A stretch of DNA of 40,261 nucleotides, from the IMG/VR virus record IMGVR_UViG_3300010150_000048, positions 1-40,261 of that record; one strand, written 5' to 3'. The stretch comes from a virus. Below, one piece after another: positions 1-7,391 of this stretch (its first letter is position 1; each line of letters starts with the position of its first letter). A program made the translations under genes and the position numbers. Below the pieces are notes generated by a model. It did no database searches and was not told the origin of the DNA. It saw only the letters and a list, made by a program, of their open reading frames with translations.

Positions 1-125
1 AATTGTCCGCCTGCAAAGAAATACATTGACTCTGTAGCAAACTTTTCTTTCAACATTCTTCTTTGGTTATTAAGAGTCGCGGAATAGTTTCCAAATTCTA
101 AGGCTTTTGATAGTTTCTCGTCCAT
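1..125 (-). CDS. Small conserved-type phage protein, N-terminal part only
   Basis: The reading frame opens with ATG at 125 and stays open to the window edge, giving 41 residues that begin MDEKLSKALEFGNYSATLNN. The visible part is charged and looks helical, with a YSATLNNQRRMLKEKF stretch. It has no signal peptide or membrane segment. It is the last gene seen in the leftward tail block, 26 bp after the stop of the 306-residue virion protein. I see no Shine-Dalgarno sequence before the ATG; instead the start codon sits in a perfect inverted repeat (123-141). I do not recognise the family with certainty. Short proteins of this look occur near tail genes of marine T4-like phages (recollection, not a search). 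The gene call is fairly safe and the function is unknown. Confidence 0.65.
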   Translation of the reverse strand, partial: MDEKLSKALEFGNYSATLNNQRRMLKEKFATESMYFFAGGQ

Positions 126-141
126 AGTAATATTTACTATG
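123..141. promoter_or_regulatory. Perfect inverted repeat over a start codon
   Basis: The sequence CATAGTAATATTTACTATG has 8-bp arms around a 3-bp centre. The left arm contains the ATG (complement of 123-125) of the partial leftward gene. In RNA the start codon would be paired; in DNA this could be an operator-like palindrome. The minus strand also reads GTAAATAT here, a weak resemblance to the late-promoter core. Which of these matters cannot be told from the sequence. Confidence 0.35.
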
Positions 142-151
142 TAATTAGAGA

Positions 152-1072
152 TTAAAGTGTATTTGTGGTATTAAATGTTGGGGAAGTTAAAGAAACTCTT
201 GACCCTGTAGGTAGTCTTTCGCCAACCACACTTTGTAGTGTACCTGTTACTGATTCATCTTGTGGGTTGAATGCACCATCGTTGTTTGTGTCATCACCAA
301 TGTCATCATCTCTGAATTGAATAGTAAATTGGATTGTTGTTGAATTTAACTCTTTTGCTTTGATGTTATAATCGTTTTCAGTATAAACGCCTGTACCATC
401 TTTTTGGAATACAAGTTGATCAGTAGCAGTTAAATCAAAGTTACCAACGTTAAATGCTGTTCCTGGTGAACTTCCAACTGATGTACAGTTTTCTGATTTA
501 AATAAAACTGTTCCCATGTTTGCTAACAATGAATTCCAGTCGTTGTTCTTACCATTTGAAGACGCTGGATCTAAATCAGCAGTAAATCTAATTTCACCGC
601 CTGCATTAAAAAAGTGTCTACGTGCATCTGCATTAGCAAAAGTTACTGTTGCAGTATGATCAACTATACCTGACCATGCAGTTGTTCTTGATGTGTTTGT
701 TTTGTTTGCTGTAATTGTGCTTTGTGAAGTATCAGCAGTATAAATTACGTCTTTGTTTGTTTCAATTAGAGTTGATAAGTCTTCGTATTGTAAGATACCT
801 TTTGCAGTACCTGTGTCAGTTGCATCTTCTTCAATAACATCACCTGCTGATATTGACGCTAATGAATTAGGAACACTACCTACTTGGTGTACTCTTGCAT
901 TAATTAAGTCAGTATACAGTGTGGACATATGTCCTGAGTCGATAACAGTATCTGCCGCAACTTGCGAACTTGCTAAAGTTTGTCCGTATCCGAACTGTCC
1001 AGCACCATTGCCCATTATGTTTGCTACTGTCGATTGTAATGAGTTATATCTTGCCGCTGTAATTATAGCCAT
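152..1072 (-). CDS. Virion structural protein, 306 aa, unknown role
   Basis: This 306-residue protein starts with MAIITAARYNSLQ. A good Shine-Dalgarno sequence (AGAGGAAG) lies about 6 nt before the ATG at 1072, which supports that start. Residues 1-60 look helical. The rest alternates Thr/Asn/Asp-rich segments typical of beta-rich virion proteins, including 'IRFTADLD', 'TLLFK'-like strands and an Asp-rich loop (residues ~255-270, DDDIGDDTNNDGAFNPQDES) that might bind metal. There is no signal peptide or membrane segment. It follows three fibre-type genes, 17 bp after the previous stop, with no separate late-promoter motif, so it is probably cotranscribed with them. The N-terminal form (MAIITAARYN.LQ) is familiar from virion proteins of marine myophages (recollection). 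A tail or fibre-associated role is inferred from position only. Confidence 0.8.
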   Translation of the reverse strand: MAIITAARYNSLQSTVANIMGNGAGQFGYGQTLASSQVAADTVIDSGHMSTLYTDLINARVHQVGSVPNSLASISAGDVIEEDATDTGTAKGILQYEDLSTLIETNKDVIYTADTSQSTITANKTNTSRTTAWSGIVDHTATVTFANADARRHFFNAGGEIRFTADLDPASSNGKNNDWNSLLANMGTVLFKSENCTSVGSSPGTAFNVGNFDLTATDQLVFQKDGTGVYTENDYNIKAKELNSTTIQFTIQFRDDDIGDDTNNDGAFNPQDESVTGTLQSVVGERLPTGSRVSLTSPTFNTTNTL

Positions 1073-1089
1073 TTCTTACTTCCTCTATT

Positions 1090-2568
1090 CTATACTTTCA
1101 AGAATGTTTCTACTAATTTTTCTTCGTGTCTATCGTTTGATTCTAAAGCAATACCAATTAAATCGCCTTCGTCTGCTTTTTGTGCAGTACCGTTAGCACC
1201 TACGTATAGTTTGTCGCCTTTGCTAACAGGTCCCATAACTCTTACTGGAACTCTACCTTTAAGTGCAACTGCTTGTCCGTCTGCTTCTGCATTCATTAAG
1301 TATGCTGGCTTAGTACTAATAACACCAATTGGCATGTCTGTCATTGGACACCAAGTTGCTTCACTACCTTCGTCAGTGCCTATTGTCATAATAGTTCCTA
1401 CTGGATACTGATCGTCTGTTGTGTATTTCTCTGCCAAGTCAGCATATTTTGCTGAACTTGCAATACCTTGGAAGTTATTAGCAAACAAGTCACCGTTTGA
1501 ATCTCTAACTGCAACTGTATCGTTAGTTGCTGATGTACTTGCTGTTCTATTGTTTGATCCAACAACCATTGCGTTTGCACTTGTTGCCGTACCGTTAAAT
1601 GTCGTTGCCCATATATTGCTAAATTTTAATGAACTTGAACCAATGTCAAAAGTTGTATTAGCACCTGGGAAAATACCCTCTGCTTTAAACTGTACTGGTT
1701 CTGTTGATTGTGCTGATGCATTATCAACTTTAAATCTAATTACAGTACCAACATCGTTACTAATAACTGCTTGGTTTCCGTTTTCAATTTTAACTGATAA
1801 GTCATTTGAGTCACCAACTGTATAACCTGCGTCTGCAAATCTTACAACTTCAGCAAATGAAGTTACTGCTCCTGGAACTGATACAACGTATTCGCTTGCC
1901 GCTCTACCGCCTAATTTCTCTGCGTTAGTTGCTGTACCCCAGAATCTGTGTGCTGTTGAAGTAACACCTTGTTGTGCATTAGTAGTATTCTTTAAAGTCA
2001 TACCCTGATGAACTACATCGAAACCTGTTATGGCATTGTTTGGGACAGTTGAGTCGATTGTAAAGTCAGAGGCACTTAATACCACTACTACTTCATCATT
2101 GATTGTACCTTTGATTACTGTTCTTTGTACATTTGCAATGTCTGTTACTGAATCAGTTACAAATGATGTAACTGTAGAACCTTGTGACTGTGGACCAATT
2201 AGTACAAATCCTGCACCAGTGTTCGCATACAACTGATTGTTTGCGTTATCCCACCAAAAGTCACCTTCTGTTAGTCCTGATGGTTGACTTGCACTTACTT
2301 CTGCTCCACCAGTTGTTCTAAATTTTGTTCCGTCATAGAACTTTAATTTGCTCGTTCCCGAGTCAAACCAAAGTTGACCGCTAATTGCTCTGGATGGTGC
2401 ATTCGCACTTGAGAAGTTCTCAAGCAAATGAACGAAGTTTTCGTTCTGAATTTCGCCATATCCAGCGTAGTTTTTACCAACAAGTTTAAGATCAGTAGTT
2501 TGATTGACTGTGCCGTCTTCAACTACTGCAATCTGGCTACCGTCGGTTTTGTTAATAATGTATGCCAT
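1090..2568 (-). CDS. Fibre-type virion protein with shared N-terminal module
   Basis: This 492-residue protein is the third of three paralogues in a row. Residues ~1-130 carry the shared module: MAYIINKTDG, then G-NYAGYGE-NENFVHLLENF, AP-R-ISGQLWFDSG, and LKFYDG. The middle is beta-rich and repetitive in style. The C-terminal ~120 residues include AKYADLAEKYTTDDQYPVGT followed by a compact domain ending KLVETFLKV. I recall this ending from other marine phage structural proteins. ATG 2568 follows GAAGGGG at a workable distance. The late-type 8-mer ATAAATAC at 2592-2599 lies 23 nt before the ATG, so this gene probably has its own late transcript. Unlike the first paralogue it has no tail-collar domain. 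Role: tail or baseplate-attached fibre, by inference. Confidence 0.85.
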   Translation of the reverse strand: MAYIINKTDGSQIAVVEDGTVNQTTDLKLVGKNYAGYGEIQNENFVHLLENFSSANAPSRAISGQLWFDSGTSKLKFYDGTKFRTTGGAEVSASQPSGLTEGDFWWDNANNQLYANTGAGFVLIGPQSQGSTVTSFVTDSVTDIANVQRTVIKGTINDEVVVVLSASDFTIDSTVPNNAITGFDVVHQGMTLKNTTNAQQGVTSTAHRFWGTATNAEKLGGRAASEYVVSVPGAVTSFAEVVRFADAGYTVGDSNDLSVKIENGNQAVISNDVGTVIRFKVDNASAQSTEPVQFKAEGIFPGANTTFDIGSSSLKFSNIWATTFNGTATSANAMVVGSNNRTASTSATNDTVAVRDSNGDLFANNFQGIASSAKYADLAEKYTTDDQYPVGTIMTIGTDEGSEATWCPMTDMPIGVISTKPAYLMNAEADGQAVALKGRVPVRVMGPVSKGDKLYVGANGTAQKADEGDLIGIALESNDRHEEKLVETFLKV

Positions 2569-2591
2569 AGTATATTACCCCTTCATTGTTA

Positions 2592-2599
2592 GTATTTAT
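2592..2599 (-). promoter_or_regulatory. Late-type promoter motif
   Basis: On the minus strand the sequence reads CGATAAATACT, containing the 8-mer ATAAATAC. This resembles the T4 late promoter TATAAATA read by gp55-RNA polymerase. It begins 2 bp after the stop codon of the upstream fibre gene and leaves a short leader with a GAAGGGG ribosome site before ATG 2568. Four more exact copies precede tail genes in this window. Confidence 0.6.
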
Positions 2600-2601
2600 C
2601 G

Positions 2602-4686
2602 TTATACCGCAGAACTTACTCCGCTGGTATAAACCCAGGCACCACCAGTTACAGTACATGTTAATACGTATCTGTCAACTGTTAGTGAAACCGATCCTGT
2701 TACGTCACTAAACTGTACATCTTTTAGTACGGTCTCGTTTTCCTGCCCTGTTTCTGTTACCCTCGATACACTCGCACTATCCGCTGTATATGTACCAACT
2801 TCACTGCTTGTATCTAAGTTTATCTCTATTTCTGTTGAACTTACAATCCTATTAATAGCATATGTACCATTAATCGCTGTAACTCCCAATGCACCTGTAA
2901 TTGTTACATTACGGCCTGCATCATAGCCATGAACTGCATCTAATGTTAAGATGGTTAATACACCTTTAGTAATAGACGCAACTGTTCTTGTTGCTACTGT
3001 AACTGTTTTATCAACTGCTACTGTAGTTTCATCTAATCCTGTATTCAATGCACTTGCTGTTAGTGTAGCACTTGCTGATGTTTGATCAGTTGCATGAATT
3101 TTTGCTTGTGTTCCGTTTACCTTTGTACTTGCTGGAACAATCTCTTCAAGTAGTGTAACAAGTTTAGCACCAAAGGCCGCTCCGCCTCCTGCGCCTGCAT
3201 TGTAACCTAAGCCTGTAATGTTAAGTGCCATTGCAACGCCTTCGCCGTCAATAGCAGTATCTACATAATTTTTAGTTGCCGCATCTGTGCCTGCAACTGG
3301 CTCACCTAATCCTGAAATCTTATTAGTGTTAAGTATTTCAATAACACCTGTTGCTCCTTCAAGTTGTAGGTTACCTACTCCTGTTGAAACTTTTTGTCCG
3401 TCAACACTAACATTATCAACATCTAATGATGTAAGTGTTCCAAGTGTTTGCATTTGTGGAGCACTTGTAATTGTTCCTAATGTTGTACCTGATATAACTG
3501 TGTTACCGTTAATCTTATAACCTGCTGTTGAGTCAAAAAATACATTTGATGTAAATGCGTTTGTTGCAAGTTTCCAAATAAATTCTTTATCGTCTGGTGT
3601 TGCTTTAACAATAATACCTGCATCATTAACATCTGCATCTGGTAATACTGTACTATCACTTGTAATAGCAAGTTCAATATTTTTATCTTTAATTCTTAAG
3701 TTTTCAACATCTGTGCTAAAAGTGTCACCACTAACAGTTAAGTTACCGTCAATTTTAACATCGCCGCCAACGTCAAGTGTTGCTGTAGGTGTTCCTTTGA
3801 AAATACCTGCGTAACTATTTGTAGTATCAATTTTAATTGCTGAAGTTGCACCACTTGCTTTTCTTACTTGGATATCTAAATTTCTATCTCTAACTTGGTT
3901 TGCAATAACTGTTTGGTTTGCAACAATACCAATGTTAATATTATCTTCTGGTCCTACTGTAATACCACCATTGTTAATTGTACTAATAGTACCATTTGAA
4001 GTTGCATTAGCATCAGTAGGCATAAACTGTGATGCGTTTTTCTTAACGCCTTGTGCGTTAATAATTGTATCTGCTGAAGTTGCTGTTCCGTGAAACTTAA
4101 AGTCATCATCAATTACATTAATACCTTTTTCAACTGCGCCAACTATTCCTGTAATAGGATTTGCCGCATTAGGTGTAAATCTAATATTTGAAAGTATTGC
4201 TTCTTTTTGTCCGCCAACGTTTAAGTTAACAAGTGTTCTGTTTGACTGTGTTGTATCTAAAACTGTTTCAGTTGTAAAACCTGATGTTCCTTCTGATGTT
4301 GCAAAGTCAGGACCAACAAGTACTAAGTCTGTTCCGTCAAAGAAATATAACTTATTGTTTTGATTGTCAATCCAAAGATCGCCTGTAACCATTTGTGGTT
4401 GTGTAGGACTTACAATTGGACCACCTGCACTTTTAAATTGTGCGCCATCATATAATTTTAATCTTGCTTCGCCACTGTCATACCATAATTGACCTGTAAG
4501 TGGATTCGCTGGTGCTTGTGTGTTAGTAAAGTTTTCAAGCATCTTAACAAAGTTTTCGTTAATGCTTTCGCCAAAGCCTGAATAGTTTCTACCAACTAAT
4601 GAAATATCAGTTGTTTGTGTGTTTAATTGTCCGTCAACTAAATTTACAAGTAAGTCGCCGTTTGTTTTATTAATCTGATACGCCAT
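2602..4686 (-). CDS. Fibre-type virion protein with shared N-terminal module
   Basis: This 694-residue protein is the second of the three paralogues. Residues ~1-130 repeat the shared module: MAYQINKTNG, GRNYSGFGESINENFVKMLENF, NPLTGQLWYDSG, LKLYDG. Around residues 300-350 is a fibre-like segment with LDVGGDVKIDGNLTVSG followed by 'ENLRIKDKNIELA'. Around 460 is AATKNYVDTAIDGEG, a phrase common in marine phage fibres. The last ~200 residues are Thr/Val-rich beta repeats ending in GVSSAV, with no collar or S74 peptidase signature. Its ATG shares one base with the stop of the gene before it (TAATG), so translation is coupled. Sticks of such paralogues could form different fibres or stacked segments of one fibre; this is inference. 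Confidence 0.85.
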   Translation of the reverse strand: MAYQINKTNGDLLVNLVDGQLNTQTTDISLVGRNYSGFGESINENFVKMLENFTNTQAPANPLTGQLWYDSGEARLKLYDGAQFKSAGGPIVSPTQPQMVTGDLWIDNQNNKLYFFDGTDLVLVGPDFATSEGTSGFTTETVLDTTQSNRTLVNLNVGGQKEAILSNIRFTPNAANPITGIVGAVEKGINVIDDDFKFHGTATSADTIINAQGVKKNASQFMPTDANATSNGTISTINNGGITVGPEDNINIGIVANQTVIANQVRDRNLDIQVRKASGATSAIKIDTTNSYAGIFKGTPTATLDVGGDVKIDGNLTVSGDTFSTDVENLRIKDKNIELAITSDSTVLPDADVNDAGIIVKATPDDKEFIWKLATNAFTSNVFFDSTAGYKINGNTVISGTTLGTITSAPQMQTLGTLTSLDVDNVSVDGQKVSTGVGNLQLEGATGVIEILNTNKISGLGEPVAGTDAATKNYVDTAIDGEGVAMALNITGLGYNAGAGGGAAFGAKLVTLLEEIVPASTKVNGTQAKIHATDQTSASATLTASALNTGLDETTVAVDKTVTVATRTVASITKGVLTILTLDAVHGYDAGRNVTITGALGVTAINGTYAINRIVSSTEIEINLDTSSEVGTYTADSASVSRVTETGQENETVLKDVQFSDVTGSVSLTVDRYVLTCTVTGGAWVYTSGVSSAV

Positions 4687-6749
4687 TATTTCGCCCCCGC
4701 ATAAATTAGATAGTTCATTGCCAAGTACGGATTCATTACATTAAAGTCTTGCCCGACTGCTGTATTGCTTACCACTCCTCCTGAGAATGGAAACTTTTGT
4801 CCTGCATCTGTACCTTGCGGTGCATCTGCTACTGTAGCATCACCATCTACTGGTGTACCTTGTACATCTCTTGTTGCGTAATATTGTGTACCACTTGGTC
4901 CACGTAAATCATGTTCGTGTTCTGGTAGTTCATCAACTGCAATTGGTTTCTTCTCAACACCTGCTGTACCACCCATTGTATCAGCGTTTTCATCTGTAAC
5001 TCTGTTTGCTGGTCCTTGTGATGTTGCCATGTTATCCATACCAAGTGGAAATCTACCACGTAAGTCTGGTAAAGCAAATTTACCTAATGCAGGATTTGCT
5101 TTGAATGATGTACCAATAATTTCATGTAGTTCTGGCCAATCAACAATAAACACTTCACTACCATCACATAGTAACCAACCGTTCAAGTCTAAGACTGATG
5201 TTGCACTACCCGCATATGGTGTAATCATTCCAATTGGGTTAACAGGTAAAGCACTAAACAAGTTACTTCTTGATAGTTTCTTAATACCTGTTCCACTACC
5301 GTTTTCATCGTTAACTCTGTTAACAAGGAATTCGTCATCAAATCTTGATGTTGGAACTGATGTTTTATTTGTAATGAATGTACTGTTAATACTAATGTCA
5401 AAGTTTTTAACAAGTGTTGTTTCGCCTGGCGCACTATATTGTCCGTCAAAGATAACTGGCGGTGCTGTTACATCACCTGTAACTTGGAACGTTGTTCTTG
5501 AAGCAAGTTTATCTGAACTTCCTGAACGTCCTGTAACTGTTCCAGTTACGTTACCAACCAAGTTAGCCTTTACTGTGTTTGCATTAATTTCTGCAAACTT
5601 TAATGTTGTGCTACCAATATTAACTGAGTTTGTAGAATCTGGTAATACTGTACCACCTAATGTAGTTGTACCACCTACTTCTAAACTGTTTCCAATTCTT
5701 GCACTCTTGGCAATACCAATACCACCTGTTGTAGTAATTGCGCCTGTTCCAGTGTTAACTGCTTCTGCAATTCCATTAATAACAAGGTTGTTACTAACAA
5801 TAGCATTACCTGTTACGTCTAATGCTTCTGCTGGTGATAAGTTGTTAATACCAACTTTTTGTGTTGAATCAATTCTTAATACAGGTTGTAAATTTCCTGC
5901 GTTGTTAATACGTAAGTCAATGTTAGCGCCTGATGTATTATTTGAAATAATAGCATTCTGTCCTTCAATACCTATTTGAACAACAGCATCACTACCAATG
6001 CTAACACCTGTGTTATTTTTAATTTGTAAACTTGAATTTGAAATACTTGCAACGTCACCTCTTAAAAAGTTTGATGCCGCTACTGTGGTTGCGCCTACAA
6101 TTAAGTTTTCTGCTTTCTCTGATACACCATAGTATTTTCCTACGCCTGCACCTGTAATGTCTGCTGAACTTAAATTAAATCCTGGACTTACTGTTTGAAA
6201 TCCTTGAATAGTTGCTTTAGGAGTAAATGCACTTGTTGAATAAATTGCAACAACCTTACCGCCTATTTCAACTTGTAATGCTGTGTAATTAATATTGTCA
6301 GTACCAGTTAGTGTAGTAGGTCTAACACCTGCCGCTAATCCGTCACTGAACTCTGGTCCTACTAAGATCCAACCTGAACCTGTAAACAAATATAATTGTT
6401 GGTTGTCTGTGTCTGTCCACAAGTCACCTGCTACTGAATTTGCTACGTCTGGTGCTGAGTCGCCACGCTTTAATCCGCCGGCTTCAATCCAGTTAGTACC
6501 ATCGTAAATTTTAAGAATGTTAACACCAACTGCTGTGTCATACCATAGTTGGCCTTCAATTGGTCTATCTGGTGCTGTACTATTACTAAAGTTTTCTAAT
6601 AGTTGTAAAAAGTTTTGTCCAATTAACGCACCGTAGTCTGTTGTAAATCTACCTGGAATTTGTAATGTAGTAGAAGTATCGGTGGTGTTATCCTCGATAG
6701 CAATACTACCCTTATTCGTAATGTCGGTATAGTTAATAGTATATGCCAT
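4686..6749 (-). CDS. Tail-collar fibre protein (T4 gp12-like C-terminus)
   Basis: This 687-residue protein is the first of the three paralogues. The N-terminal ~130 residues hold the shared module in a diverged form (GRFTTDYGALIGQNFLQLLENF, PIEGQLWYDT, LKIYDG). The middle (300-420) is fibre-like, with repeated 'NLVINGIAEA', 'GGIGIAKSARIGNSLEVGG' phrases. Residues ~505-690 are a phage tail-collar domain: GMITPYAGSA, GWLLCDGSEV, LPDLRGRFPLGMD, then an ELPEHEHDL histidine segment, as in T4 short tail fibre gp12 and relatives, where such histidines bind metal in the receptor-binding tip. The start is 3 bp after the previous stop, with GAGGGA as ribosome site. It is likely a receptor-binding or baseplate-attached fibre. 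The domain call is firm; the exact T4 equivalent is not. Confidence 0.88.
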   Translation of the reverse strand: MAYTINYTDITNKGSIAIEDNTTDTSTTLQIPGRFTTDYGALIGQNFLQLLENFSNSTAPDRPIEGQLWYDTAVGVNILKIYDGTNWIEAGGLKRGDSAPDVANSVAGDLWTDTDNQQLYLFTGSGWILVGPEFSDGLAAGVRPTTLTGTDNINYTALQVEIGGKVVAIYSTSAFTPKATIQGFQTVSPGFNLSSADITGAGVGKYYGVSEKAENLIVGATTVAASNFLRGDVASISNSSLQIKNNTGVSIGSDAVVQIGIEGQNAIISNNTSGANIDLRINNAGNLQPVLRIDSTQKVGINNLSPAEALDVTGNAIVSNNLVINGIAEAVNTGTGAITTTGGIGIAKSARIGNSLEVGGTTTLGGTVLPDSTNSVNIGSTTLKFAEINANTVKANLVGNVTGTVTGRSGSSDKLASRTTFQVTGDVTAPPVIFDGQYSAPGETTLVKNFDISINSTFITNKTSVPTSRFDDEFLVNRVNDENGSGTGIKKLSRSNLFSALPVNPIGMITPYAGSATSVLDLNGWLLCDGSEVFIVDWPELHEIIGTSFKANPALGKFALPDLRGRFPLGMDNMATSQGPANRVTDENADTMGGTAGVEKKPIAVDELPEHEHDLRGPSGTQYYATRDVQGTPVDGDATVADAPQGTDAGQKFPFSGGVVSNTAVGQDFNVMNPYLAMNYLIYAGAK

Positions 6750-6752
6750 CTA

Positions 6753-7367
6753 TTATCCCTCGTTAAAACCAGTTAAACTTTGTACTCTAACAGTATAATC
6801 AATTTGAATTAATCTGTTTAATGATTTTTGTACAGGATGGAAAACAACGTGTGTTAGTAATCTACCTGTTCCTGTTGGACTATAACTTACTAATCCTAAC
6901 TCATCAAACACATACTGATTTTCAGTATCCGTTGCTGTATCGTTTGCTTCTTGACCATTTGGCTCACCGTAGTCTAACAAACACTGTACAATAATGTCTG
7001 TGTAGTTAGTACCACTAACGTGCCTTGTTTCAATTTTGTTTCTATTAGGATCAACGTTGTTTACACTTTGATCATCAACAATTTTCTTGTATGTTTGATT
7101 ATATAAACTTGCGTTTGTACCTGTGCTATTTGGAGTTAGGTAAGTAATAATGCCTGTAGGATCAACACTTGTACCACCATTCCCAAACGCCATTTCGTAC
7201 ACAAATCCTTGTCCTGCATTTGCAAGAGATTCTGCCAAAGCAATACTCATATTTTCATAGTGAATTGCATTGCGTTTATCAATGAAAACTTCTTTTGTTT
7301 CGGGGTTAAAGATCTTAATGTGACCTTGCACTAACACTCCGTTTTTGTCTAATATGTTATCTGTCAT
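6753..7367 (-). CDS. Tail/baseplate structural protein, 204 aa, family not recognised
   Basis: This 204-residue protein sits between the giant virion protein and the fibre genes, where T4 has gp8-gp11. It opens with MTDNILDKNGVLVQGHIKIF and ends in a strand-rich part with GRLLTHVVFHPVQKS and LIQIDYTVRVQSLTGF. This end resembles the beta domain of phage baseplate or fibre-connector proteins in style, but I see no sequence match to T4 gp8, gp9, gp10 or gp11. The start at 7367 has TAGGA about 7 nt upstream, and a late-type motif lies just before that. It could be the connector between the wedge and the fibre proteins that follow at 3 bp; this is inference from order only. Confidence 0.75.
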   Translation of the reverse strand: MTDNILDKNGVLVQGHIKIFNPETKEVFIDKRNAIHYENMSIALAESLANAGQGFVYEMAFGNGGTSVDPTGIITYLTPNSTGTNASLYNQTYKKIVDDQSVNNVDPNRNKIETRHVSGTNYTDIIVQCLLDYGEPNGQEANDTATDTENQYVFDELGLVSYSPTGTGRLLTHVVFHPVQKSLNRLIQIDYTVRVQSLTGFNEG

Positions 7368-7383
7368 TTATGTTTCCTACATT

Positions 7384-7391
7384 GTATTTAT
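7384..7391 (-). promoter_or_regulatory. Late-type promoter motif overlapping a stop codon
   Basis: The minus strand reads CTAAATAAATACAATG, with the exact 8-mer ATAAATAC. The TAA stop of the giant gene (7388-7390) lies inside it. The 204-residue gene begins 16 nt further on, so its leader would be very short but still includes TAGGA. Confidence 0.6.

Noticed and set aside
5029-5979. A 316-residue plus-strand frame opposite the tail-collar gene
   Set aside because: It is a long open frame caused by the codon usage of the real gene; the translation is Leu/Ile/Pro/Val-rich without domain order.
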